A stretch of 41,436 nt of DNA from an uncultured Cuneatibacter sp. (lineage in GTDB: Bacteria > Bacillota > Clostridia > Lachnospirales > Lachnospiraceae), in the NCBI GenBank assembly GCA_934234215.1, contig CAKQHB010000024.1:1-41436 (forward strand), given 5' to 3'. The translations under genes and the position numbers were made by a program. Shown here piece after piece: positions 24,300 through 31,843 of this stretch. Within the stretch, counting starts at the first letter, position 1. Each line of letters starts with the position of its first letter. The notes under the pieces were generated by a model that saw only the letters and a program-made list of their open reading frames with translations, had not been told where the DNA came from and ran no database searches.

Positions 24300-25210
24300 T
24301 CTCTTGCACCTCCTGTCAGCTTTTTTCCAGTCACGGCGAGAAATACATCGTCCATCTTCCCCTTCGTGATCTCATAATCCTGAAACAGCTCCGGCTGCTG
24401 TAAAATCAATTTGGTCGCCGTTGCTGTATTCGGTACTGACACTCTCCACGCATCCCGAATCTGCTCACATGGTCTGCCCAGTGCACGAACTGCTGTCTCC
24501 TCCGCACCGTACAGCGTGATAAAATCACCGGTATAGGCATTTTTCAACTGCAAAGGCGTTCCCTCCGCCGCAATCTGTCCCTGATCTAAGATCACCACAT
24601 AGTCCGCATCCGCCGCCTCTTCCATGTAATGTGTTGTCAGAAATACTGTCATTTGTTCCTTCTCACGCAGTTCCCCAATGACCTGCCACAGCACATTGCG
24701 TGTCTGCGGGTCTAATCCTGTCGTCGGTTCATCCAAAATCAAGATCCGGGGATGATGCAGCAGCGCACGGGCAATATCGATTCTCCGTCTCTGTCCACCA
24801 GACAGCTTCCCCACCGGACGTTTCAGCAGATCTTCAAACTCCAGCATCTTTGCCAGCTCCGCAAGACGCTCTCTGAATGCTCCGCCGCAAATACCATATA
24901 ATGCCGCGCGGCTCTCCAGATTGTCCCGCACCGTCAGCTCTTTATCCAGCACAGAATTCTGAAATACCACGCCGAGACTGCGATGCACCTCATCCGGACT
25001 CGCCTCCGGATCTGCCCCACAGATTGACACACTGCCGCCGTCCTTCGCCAGCTGTCCACTCAGGATATTGATTGTTGTGGACTTTCCAGCGCCATTCACG
25101 CCGAGAAAAGCAAACAACTCGCCCTCCCGCACCTGAAAACTCAGATCCTGCACCGCATGCACCTCGCCAAAAAACTTCTGTAAGTGATGGATCTCAATAA
25201 TCGGATTCAT
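24296..25210 (-). CDS. ABC exporter ATP-binding protein (DrrA/CcmA-like)
   Basis: ATPase of 304 residues. Walker A is GVNGAGKST near residue 38, the signature LSGGQRRR, Walker B LILDEPTTGLDP and the switch region FLTTHYMEEA follow. The C-terminal extension of about 90 residues is typical of the daunorubicin-resistance (DrrA) branch. The ATG is preceded by GGGAGG. It opens the exporter operon. Confidence 0.92.
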   Translation of the reverse strand: MNPIIEIHHLQKFFGEVHAVQDLSFQVREGELFAFLGVNGAGKSTTINILSGQLAKDGGSVSICGADPEASPDEVHRSLGVVFQNSVLDKELTVRDNLESRAALYGICGGAFRERLAELAKMLEFEDLLKRPVGKLSGGQRRRIDIARALLHHPRILILDEPTTGLDPQTRNVLWQVIGELREKEQMTVFLTTHYMEEAADADYVVILDQGQIAAEGTPLQLKNAYTGDFITLYGAEETAVRALGRPCEQIRDAWRVSVPNTATATKLILQQPELFQDYEITKGKMDDVFLAVTGKKLTGGARE

Positions 25211-25257
25211 AACCGCTACCTCCCTCTATGTTTCGATTGTAACTTTCGTGTTAAAGA

Positions 25258-25314
25258 AACATATGTTGCACTACGCTTGTGATTTTATTGTAACACATTT
25301 CTTCTCGCTGTCAA
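25258..25314 (-). promoter_or_regulatory. Promoter and operator-like palindrome of the exporter operon
   Basis: On the minus strand TTGACA (25309-25314), a 16-nt spacer and TACAAT (25287-25292). Between the predicted start site and the gene lies the palindrome AACATATGTT (25258-25267), a possible half of the TetR binding site. Confidence 0.6.
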
Positions 25315-25355
25315 GACTTCACCGTTGATGATCTACGCGAAACGCAATTTCTATA

Positions 25356-25460
25356 AAGCAAAAATAGAATCCTGCATTGCAGGATTCTCCGTCTGCGGCG
25401 GGTCGCGAAGCGACAAATTCCTTTCCGCCGCAGTGCGATCCACGCGGAGCGCTTTTTTTG
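25356..25460 (+). repeat. Dispersed triple-hairpin repeat, copy C
   Basis: A nearly full copy of the family, with first loop ATT and a GGAGCGC end. It is bracketed by partial direct repeats of GCAATTTC-TATAAAGCAAAAA (25344-25364 and 25479-25500), as if inserted in, or duplicated with, the adjoining hairpin. Confidence 0.85.
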
Positions 25461-25500
25461 CTTTACAGGAAATGCAGCGCAATTTCCTGTAAAGCAAAAA
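25455..25500. terminator. Perfect 19-bp hairpin downstream of the HipA-like gene
   Basis: TTTTTGCTTTACAGGAAAT (25455-25473) and its exact complement (25482-25500) enclose an 8-nt loop. The T/A runs at both ends suit bidirectional termination for the toxin-antitoxin-like operon. Confidence 0.85.
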
Positions 25501-25544
25501 GAGAAGCGGTCAATTTCTCAACCACTTCCCCTGCTTGCATTTCT

Positions 25545-26651
25545 TTATCTCTGTGCGGCTTTCAATTCATCGAGACGGCGTTGGAACATCTCCCTCTCAG
25601 CCGTCCAGTCTTCGAAAATATTCAGGTCCACCTCACACTTCTGCCGCAGCCCAATCTCTCTGACTGCCGCGATTGCCGCTTCTCTCTGGGATACTCCACG
25701 CTTTTCCACGGTCTGACAACCAGCTCCTTCTATCGTATCATACGCAAGAAATGACTGATTAAAATCCATGACCGGATAGAGCGAAATATATTGATTCGAC
25801 TCATTGTCAATCAAGAAACCCCAGTTTTCCGGATGACGATCCGTATTTCCGACCAGATAATCCAGAATATTCATCCCATAATACGTGATCGGATCCAGCT
25901 GCTGACACACCTTTAGCGTATCCAGATCATGATTTACTGCATAAATATCAAATGCCATCTTCGAGACTAGGGAATATTGTTTCGACGTAATGATGGTGCT
26001 TTCCGTCACTGCTTCTCCGTCATAATACCCTTTTTGATAAATTACCTGCGGAATCTCAAAGCACTGACAGATCTGACTGGCAAGCAGTTCTCTGCGAACC
26101 GCGTCCCTGTCTCCATCTTTCAACAATTGAAAACCATGGGATGTCCGAACCCATGCTTTCGGGAAGCATCCCTTGGTAGACAGATCCGGCGCCAATTCCT
26201 GATTCGTCACCGTCATCTGCCGCCCTTTCAACGACAATTCTACAATTGCTTCATTCAGAGGATTGTCATACAGATTCAGCTGCTCAAACGTAACCGTCTC
26301 CGACTCTTTTCTCACCCAGTACACATCTGTCAGCGAAACACAATGATACGACAGCGCAATATTGGCACGATCCCGGTCTGTAATCGCCTGCATCACGCCA
26401 ATGCTGTTTAACAACTCTTTCGCATACTTTCGATCCAAAGACAGGACGCGCGATGCACACCAATGCTGAAAATTGACCACATTGTTCACCAAAATATCAA
26501 TGTCGTCCTCATCCTCTTCCTCAAAATAAAGATCATACGGCAAAAACCGCTCGTCCAAAATTTTCACTTTTCCGTTTGTAGAAAATTTTGCGACAATACG
26601 CTCCATGTGCATGATTTCATATACAGTTGTGGACTTTTTTGCCATTGCCAT
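25545..26651 (-). CDS. HipA-like kinase
   Basis: A 368-residue protein whose C-terminal half resembles the catalytic core of HipA/CtkA-type kinases: a Gly-containing loop and Lys around 160-178, GNTDRHPENWGFL (Asp271, Arg272, His273, Asn276) as catalytic loop, and VMDFNQSF (Asp296) as the metal-binding motif. HipA phosphorylates glutamyl-tRNA synthetase and causes growth arrest; whether this protein has the same target is unknown. The N-terminal 150 residues are not recognised and contain a very acidic stretch (EEEDEDDIDI). The ATG has AAGGAGG 6 nt upstream. It is third in an operon with higB and the HigA-peptidase gene, 15 nt downstream. Confidence 0.8.
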   Translation of the reverse strand: MAMAKKSTTVYEIMHMERIVAKFSTNGKVKILDERFLPYDLYFEEEDEDDIDILVNNVVNFQHWCASRVLSLDRKYAKELLNSIGVMQAITDRDRANIALSYHCVSLTDVYWVRKESETVTFEQLNLYDNPLNEAIVELSLKGRQMTVTNQELAPDLSTKGCFPKAWVRTSHGFQLLKDGDRDAVRRELLASQICQCFEIPQVIYQKGYYDGEAVTESTIITSKQYSLVSKMAFDIYAVNHDLDTLKVCQQLDPITYYGMNILDYLVGNTDRHPENWGFLIDNESNQYISLYPVMDFNQSFLAYDTIEGAGCQTVEKRGVSQREAAIAAVREIGLRQKCEVDLNIFEDWTAEREMFQRRLDELKAAQR

Positions 26652-26666
26652 GGGATTCCTCCTTTC

Positions 26667-27785
26667 CTACTTTTCAAGATGCTCAAAACTTAAATCCGTC
26701 CATTGATATCGGATTTTATAATTATTGAAACAACTATAATCCAGATGGTTCTCTCTTTGTAATCTTCCAATCACAATGTACGGCATTACGCCTTGCTCCA
26801 TTGCAAACTTTTTAATTTCTTCTATCTGAAAATATTTCTTTTCCTGTAGAAATTTTTCATATTCTTTCGAATTTAATAGTTGATCCCTGGCAAACAAATC
26901 CGCTTTTTGCTCTTTTTGCGCGTCATTGCCATCATCCAAAAAGCGAAAATTGCGTCCAACATCTCCATTTACTAGATGCCCCAATTCGTGAAAGAGTGAA
27001 AACCAGAAAATATCCGCAAAAGCACCTCTCGTTGAAACAACCATTTGATACGTACCATCTGTTTTCATAGATATATACCCTTGCACCGGTGCCCCCCGAA
27101 AACTTGGAACGATTGAAAAATCAATTCCGTAATTTTCCATTAGTGTCACAAGCATCTCTTGCATTTTCTCTGATTCGCTTATCATGATTTTTTTCAATTC
27201 AGAAACGAATTTCTCGACTCTGCTATTCTCAAATCTTACTGTAATTTTCTTACTATTTCCAGTTAATTGACACAATCGAATCCATGCTCCCAAAACATGC
27301 TCATTTACTGTTGCTTTTCCAGACATTCGAAAAGCGCCTTCCGGAACAATATCTTTTAAATTATCCAGATTTCTGAAGTTTAACACTTCTCGCATTGATA
27401 ATATTGATTCGTCCAATGACTCTTTTTGTGGAATCCTATTTACACTCCGCAAATATCTTACTACGTCTTTTAATGCTCTCCTCGCCTGACGTTCTTCCTC
27501 TGTAATGGTCTGCATTTTATTTAATTCCAATAATTCTGCTTCATAATTTGCCTGCAAATTCAACCAGAAAGACTTTGGAACTCCAAACGCATACTCTAAC
27601 GCCAATGCGAAATTTGCCGAAATATCTTTCTTTCCAGCAATTACACTGCTAACATAAGCTCGTGATACCCCTGTCTGTGCTGCAAGTTCAGCCTGCGTCA
27701 TCCCGCGCTCTTCTAATACATCCGCAATTGTCTCTCCCGGATGAATAATCAACTCACGGGATATACCAATTTTCTTTGTCGCCAT
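26667..27785 (-). CDS. higA: HigA-like antitoxin fused to an ImmA/IrrE metallopeptidase
   Basis: A 372-residue two-domain protein. Residues 15-72 are an XRE/HigA helix-turn-helix (MTQAELAAQTGVSRAYVSSVIAGKK), preceded by HPGETIADVLEERG, the typical HigA opening. The C-terminal half has the zinc motif HELGH (266-270) with a later EQKADLFA segment, marking the ImmA/IrrE family, which cleaves repressors in other systems. The ATG at 27785 overlaps the toxin gene by 32 nt and has AAGGAG 12 nt upstream. The fusion suggests that the antitoxin can cleave itself or another protein to release the toxin; that is inference. Confidence 0.88.
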   Translation of the reverse strand: MATKKIGISRELIIHPGETIADVLEERGMTQAELAAQTGVSRAYVSSVIAGKKDISANFALALEYAFGVPKSFWLNLQANYEAELLELNKMQTITEEERQARRALKDVVRYLRSVNRIPQKESLDESILSMREVLNFRNLDNLKDIVPEGAFRMSGKATVNEHVLGAWIRLCQLTGNSKKITVRFENSRVEKFVSELKKIMISESEKMQEMLVTLMENYGIDFSIVPSFRGAPVQGYISMKTDGTYQMVVSTRGAFADIFWFSLFHELGHLVNGDVGRNFRFLDDGNDAQKEQKADLFARDQLLNSKEYEKFLQEKKYFQIEEIKKFAMEQGVMPYIVIGRLQRENHLDYSCFNNYKIRYQWTDLSFEHLEK

Positions 27786-28092
27786 GATAATCACTCACTC
27801 CTTCCACTTCTATTTCTGAGCAAATCATTACTGTATCCTGTGTTGCATTTGGTTCTAAAATCAATCTTACATGCGGTGCTATATGCAAAGAATAGCGAAC
27901 ATTTTTATATCCCACTAACTGCTCCGGCTTTCCTAATCTTAAAGAAAGAAAATCTCCAAAACATTCTGCTGCTTCCAATCGATCCATATGCTTCTTTATC
28001 GTACGCACCCACTCTGCCGGCAATTTTTTTTGCATTTTACGATAATCTGTAAAATATCTTTCTACCTTACCATTTGTGTAGGTTATCTTCAA
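27754..28092 (-). CDS. higB: HigB-like toxin (RelE/ParE superfamily)
   Basis: A 112-residue protein related to HigB/RelE ribosome-dependent endoribonucleases. Visible family features include a helical N-terminal half (MQKKLPAEWVRTIKKHMDRLEAAE), LRLGKPEQLVGYKNVRYSLHI in the core, and a C-terminal strand region IEVEGVSDYH. The start is TTG at 28092; no ATG lies near, and AAGGCGG sits about 9 nt upstream. Toxin first, antitoxin second is the usual order in higBA. It opens an operon with the HigA-peptidase and HipA-like genes. The region is AT-rich compared with its neighbours. Confidence 0.88.
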   Translation of the reverse strand: MKITYTNGKVERYFTDYRKMQKKLPAEWVRTIKKHMDRLEAAECFGDFLSLRLGKPEQLVGYKNVRYSLHIAPHVRLILEPNATQDTVMICSEIEVEGVSDYHGDKENWYIP

Positions 28093-28112
28093 TCAGTGTA
28101 CCGCCTTTTCCT

Positions 28113-28162
28113 ATTAACCTTTTGGTTAATTCAATGTTAACATTTTTGACTATTTGTGTCAA
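28113..28162 (-). promoter_or_regulatory. Promoter and two operator-like palindromes of the toxin operon
   Basis: On the minus strand TTGACA (28157-28162), 17 nt, then TAACAT (28134-28139). Two inverted repeats overlap it: ATTAACC-TTTT-GGTTAAT (28113-28130) just downstream of the -10, and TTGAC-N7-GTCAA (28146-28162) covering the -35. Binding by HigA to either would repress the operon. Confidence 0.65.
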
Positions 28163-28173
28163 TCCCATAAACG

Positions 28174-28226
28174 AAAACATTCGAAACCCTACCACTTTTC
28201 AGCAGTAAAGTTTCGAATGTTTTTTC
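28174..28226 (-). terminator. Terminator after the beta-helix gene
   Basis: AAAACATTCGAAAC and GTTTCGAATGTTTT form a perfect 14-bp stem around a 22-nt loop with T-rich flanks. It separates the beta-helix gene from the toxin operon promoter. Confidence 0.8.
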
Positions 28227-28265
28227 ATACAACTATAATTTCACATTTGTATCCGTGCAATATTT

Positions 28266-30260
28266 TTACAGCAGTGCCTTCTTTGCATCCTCAGCGGTTG
28301 CGAACGGTCCGGGTACTGCATCCAGACTGCGGTGATTTCCAAAGTAGTCAGTATCGAAGGTGATCGGAGTTCCGTCCGGATTCTCATAGGGCTGCTCCGG
28401 CTCGAATGCCTTGCCCAGAACTTCGGTGTTGATCATTCTGCCAGTAAAGCCATTCAGCAGATCGTATACGTTGGTATCCAGATGATACTCGCCATCCTTC
28501 TCCACCAGCTCTACCTTTACACTGCCAGACTCCTCGGAAGCTACGAGGCAATTCGTCTCCTTCTTCCAAGCCTGTGCGCCGCCCAGATATACGTTGCCTT
28601 CTGCCCATACCGGCAGGTGGCTGAAGTGTACGGGATCTAACTTCTTCATATCCGGATGCTTGGTGAAGTCAAAGTTTGCGATCCACTCGTCGTAAGTCGG
28701 ATACTCGTCGAATGTCCAGGTACCCACCTTTCTGTTCTCGGAATCAAATCCGTCATCCGAATCATGCATCGTGATAATGTCCTCGTTCGGCCACTTCTGA
28801 ACAAAGATGTTGTTGCAGAAACGATCATCGCCGTGCAGGATTGTCATAAAGCCCATAACCTCGGTGCGATGAGGCATATGGTAAGGAGTATATCTCCAGG
28901 TCGTACCGCCGCCTACGCAGGTCAGTGCACCGCAGATCAGGTTGTGAACCATCGCAACACCCTGTGTTGCAAAACGAAGGCTGGCATCGGACAGGAGAAT
29001 GTTATTGTCAATCAGCGTCGGTCCGTGGCTGACTTCTACGAACAGATCCATGGACATCATGCTGCCCTTGAGATTCTTTGCATACGGCGGGCGCTGGTTG
29101 TCATGCAGCAGGTTCTGCGTAATGCGTGTGCCCTGTGCTTCCCAGTCACACCAGATACCCATCGTACAATGATGGATGTGATTGCGGCGCATCGTAACAT
29201 CAATGGCTGCATGCATCTTGATGCCGGCGATCTCAGCACCGCCCTGCTCCATCATGTTGTTGATATGATGGATGTGGTTGTCCTCGATAATGCTGAATAC
29301 ACCGCCCATACGGCCGATGATACCACCCTGCTCACAGTGGTGGATATTGTTGCGGCGGATGATGTGGCTGCCAACGTTCTCCTTCAGCCAGCCATGATAC
29401 TGACCGCGGCAAACAGCGTCACGCTCCATCTGTGTCGGGCTCTTTACCTGCTTGTAAGTAAAGTAGTGGTTGTTATCCGGATCCAGATACTTACCAACGG
29501 AAATACCGGCACACTTACTGTTGGAAATGTCACAATCTTCGATGATCCATCCCTTTGACCAGTGCGGTCCAATCATACCATCCTGATAAGCTGCAGGAGG
29601 TGCCCATGTGGTAGCTGCCTTATTGATATTAAATCCGCTGACGGTGATGTAGCTTACACCCGTCTTGGAAGGCATGAAGCACTCTCTTCTGACGTTGATC
29701 TCAACATTCTCTTCGTTCGGGTTCTTGCCCTGGAAGTTACCGTAGATGATGGTCTCATCCTTCTCAGAATCCTGCTCGGTGTACCACTTATAAATAGAAT
29801 CTTCCGGAACCCAGCTGCACTCGTATACTTCGCCCTTCAGACACTCATCCAGAGAAGTAGCCTCATACAGAGCCTTGTCATTCAGGTAAACACAGCCCGT
29901 ATGCTTGTCTGCCTTTGCGAAATACCAGTCGCCATATACCGGTGTCGTGTAAGGGTTATAAGAACCAAATGCACTGTTGCGGATGCGGCAAACCCAAGTG
30001 TTACCCTCGTAAGGCTCCCAGGTCTTTACCTCCTCAGCACCGGTGATCACTGCTCCCAGCGGCTCTACGCTGCGATATGTGATCCGGGCATCCTCGGTAC
30101 CTGCGTTCTGAGGATCTACATACTCTCTGTAGATACCGGGCAATACCAGCACCTCGTCACCAGGCTGTGCGATCTTAGCAGCTTCGCTGATGCGGCGGAA
30201 GGGGCGCTCCTGCGTACCAATTCCATCCCATGCAGCATTTGCATTTACATAAATCTTCAT
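28266..30260 (-). CDS. Right-handed parallel beta-helix protein, probable carbohydrate-active enzyme
   Basis: A 664-residue protein with an N-terminal DUF1565-like opening (VNANAAWDGIGTQERPFRRISEAAKIAQPGDEVLVLPGIYRE) and many NNIHH/NHIHH-type rungs between about 300 and 450, diagnostic of a right-handed beta-helix. Such folds occur in glycoside hydrolase and polysaccharide lyase families; the overall layout is most like the GH141-type fucosidase/xylanase group, by memory only. There is no signal peptide, so the substrate is probably an imported oligosaccharide. It is upstream of a promoter with TTGTCG-N17-TATAGT. It lies near glucarate dehydratase, suggesting use of plant-cell-wall sugars. 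Confidence 0.75.
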   Translation of the reverse strand: MKIYVNANAAWDGIGTQERPFRRISEAAKIAQPGDEVLVLPGIYREYVDPQNAGTEDARITYRSVEPLGAVITGAEEVKTWEPYEGNTWVCRIRNSAFGSYNPYTTPVYGDWYFAKADKHTGCVYLNDKALYEATSLDECLKGEVYECSWVPEDSIYKWYTEQDSEKDETIIYGNFQGKNPNEENVEINVRRECFMPSKTGVSYITVSGFNINKAATTWAPPAAYQDGMIGPHWSKGWIIEDCDISNSKCAGISVGKYLDPDNNHYFTYKQVKSPTQMERDAVCRGQYHGWLKENVGSHIIRRNNIHHCEQGGIIGRMGGVFSIIEDNHIHHINNMMEQGGAEIAGIKMHAAIDVTMRRNHIHHCTMGIWCDWEAQGTRITQNLLHDNQRPPYAKNLKGSMMSMDLFVEVSHGPTLIDNNILLSDASLRFATQGVAMVHNLICGALTCVGGGTTWRYTPYHMPHRTEVMGFMTILHGDDRFCNNIFVQKWPNEDIITMHDSDDGFDSENRKVGTWTFDEYPTYDEWIANFDFTKHPDMKKLDPVHFSHLPVWAEGNVYLGGAQAWKKETNCLVASEESGSVKVELVEKDGEYHLDTNVYDLLNGFTGRMINTEVLGKAFEPEQPYENPDGTPITFDTDYFGNHRSLDAVPGPFATAEDAKKALL

Positions 30261-30331
30261 CTGAAACCTCCCCGTTTCATTTTGATTTTCAAGCGGAGCT
30301 TGTCCGCTTTTTAACAGTCATTACATTTACT

Positions 30332-30360
30332 ACTATAGCGCAGAAATCCAATTCCGACAA
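30332..30360 (-). promoter_or_regulatory. Promoter of the beta-helix gene
   Basis: Minus-strand TTGTCG (30355-30360), 17 nt, TATAGT (30332-30337). A hairpin AAGCGGA-GCTTG-TCCGCTT lies in the leader near 30293-30312. Confidence 0.55.
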
Positions 30361-30389
30361 CCGGATTTTTTTGTATTTTAAAGACAAAA

Positions 30390-31751
30390 TCACACGGTCT
30401 TTTCCCCGCCCATCAGCTTTCGAAAACGCAGCATAAATGCAATCGTAGTCACAGCCGCCGCTGTCAGATCACTGATCGGCTCCGCAAGAAATACCGCAAA
30501 TACTTTATCCGCAAGAAAGTGCGGCAGAATAAAGATCAACGGGATCAACAGGATCAGTTTTCGCAGACACGCCAGCAGCAGACTGATCTTCGCTTCGCCC
30601 AATGCCATAAAGCTCTGCTGACAGCAAACCTGAAATCCAACTGCAATAATACCGGACATGTAGATTCGAAGTGCCCAGGAGGTGTATTTCGCCAATTCTG
30701 TACTGTCTGTGAAAATTCCTGCAAAGAACTGCGGTGCAAGCAGCATCACGATCCAGCTGATTGTCGTAAATATCACACAAACGATGAACTGTGTAAAAAA
30801 TGTTTTTTTCACACGGTCATACTTTTTTGCACCGTAATTAAAGCTCATGATCGGCTGACCACCCTGACAGATTCCCTGAAGGGGCATCACGATCAGCTGG
30901 TTCGTACTCGTGATGATCGTCATAGCGCCGACCGCCAGATCGCCGCCGTACTTTGCCAGGCTCGTTGTAAAGCTGACAGACAATAAGCTTTCGGTAGATG
31001 TCATAACGAAGCTGGAAACTCCAAGCGCCAGGCACGGTCCGAGAATCTTCCAGTCCAGGCGCATTTTTTCTCTTCGCAGATGAAGCACTGTCTTTTTTCC
31101 TGTAAGGAATCGTAAAATCCAGACAGCACCTACCGCCTGACTCAATACTGTTGCAATCGCCGCGCCGCGCACTCCAAGATCAAACACAAAAATAAAAATC
31201 GGATCCAGGATAATATTGATCACCGCTCCGATGACCGTCGTCATCATACTGACCTTTGCAAATCCCTGTGTTGTGATAAACAGATTCATTCCAAGAACCA
31301 GCAGTACAAATACACTTCCCAGAATATAAATCCGCGCATACGGAACTGCATACGGCAGTGTCGCATCACTGCCACCAAACATCCGCAGCAGATCCGGCGC
31401 AAACACATAAAACAGGACTGTCAGTACCACTGCACAGATCATCAGAAATGAAAAGCAGTTGCCGAGAATTTTCTCTGCTGTTTCGTTATCTCTCTGTCCC
31501 ATGCTGATTGCTGCCCGTGGTGCCCCACCTGATCCTGCCAGCATCGCAAATGCGTTAAGCAGCATCAAAATCGGAGTGAACAGTCCCACTCCCGTCAGCG
31601 CACTCGCTCCGATATCCGGAATATGACCAATGTAAATTCTGTCTACAATGTTGTACAGCAGATTTACAATCTGCGCCACAACAGCCGGAATCGCCAGCTG
31701 TGCCAGTAGCTTTGTGATACTGCCTTCTCCTAAATTTGTTGTCTTACCCAC
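30390..31751 (-). CDS. MATE-family multidrug/cation antiporter
   Basis: Efflux-type transporter of 453 residues with 12 predicted helices in two halves, typical of the MATE (multi antimicrobial extrusion) family, MepA/DinF-like branch. It couples export of organic cations or other small molecules to Na+ or H+ entry. The start is GTG, with GAGGGA 9 nt upstream. The gene follows glucarate dehydratase by 92 nt in a purine-rich stretch and may share its transcript. The substrate is unknown. Confidence 0.9.
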   Translation of the reverse strand: MGKTTNLGEGSITKLLAQLAIPAVVAQIVNLLYNIVDRIYIGHIPDIGASALTGVGLFTPILMLLNAFAMLAGSGGAPRAAISMGQRDNETAEKILGNCFSFLMICAVVLTVLFYVFAPDLLRMFGGSDATLPYAVPYARIYILGSVFVLLVLGMNLFITTQGFAKVSMMTTVIGAVINIILDPIFIFVFDLGVRGAAIATVLSQAVGAVWILRFLTGKKTVLHLRREKMRLDWKILGPCLALGVSSFVMTSTESLLSVSFTTSLAKYGGDLAVGAMTIITSTNQLIVMPLQGICQGGQPIMSFNYGAKKYDRVKKTFFTQFIVCVIFTTISWIVMLLAPQFFAGIFTDSTELAKYTSWALRIYMSGIIAVGFQVCCQQSFMALGEAKISLLLACLRKLILLIPLIFILPHFLADKVFAVFLAEPISDLTAAAVTTIAFMLRFRKLMGGEKTV

Positions 31752-31843
31752 TATATAATTTCCCTCAATTCTACTTCTTGTCTATTTCTACTCTCTTCTT
31801 TTTTCCACTATCTTCTTTTTCTACTATCTACAGCCAGCTTCCT

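Noticed and set aside
28656..29558. 300-codon plus-strand frame opposite the beta-helix gene
   Set aside because: Antisense shadow of a conserved gene, with no recognisable domain.
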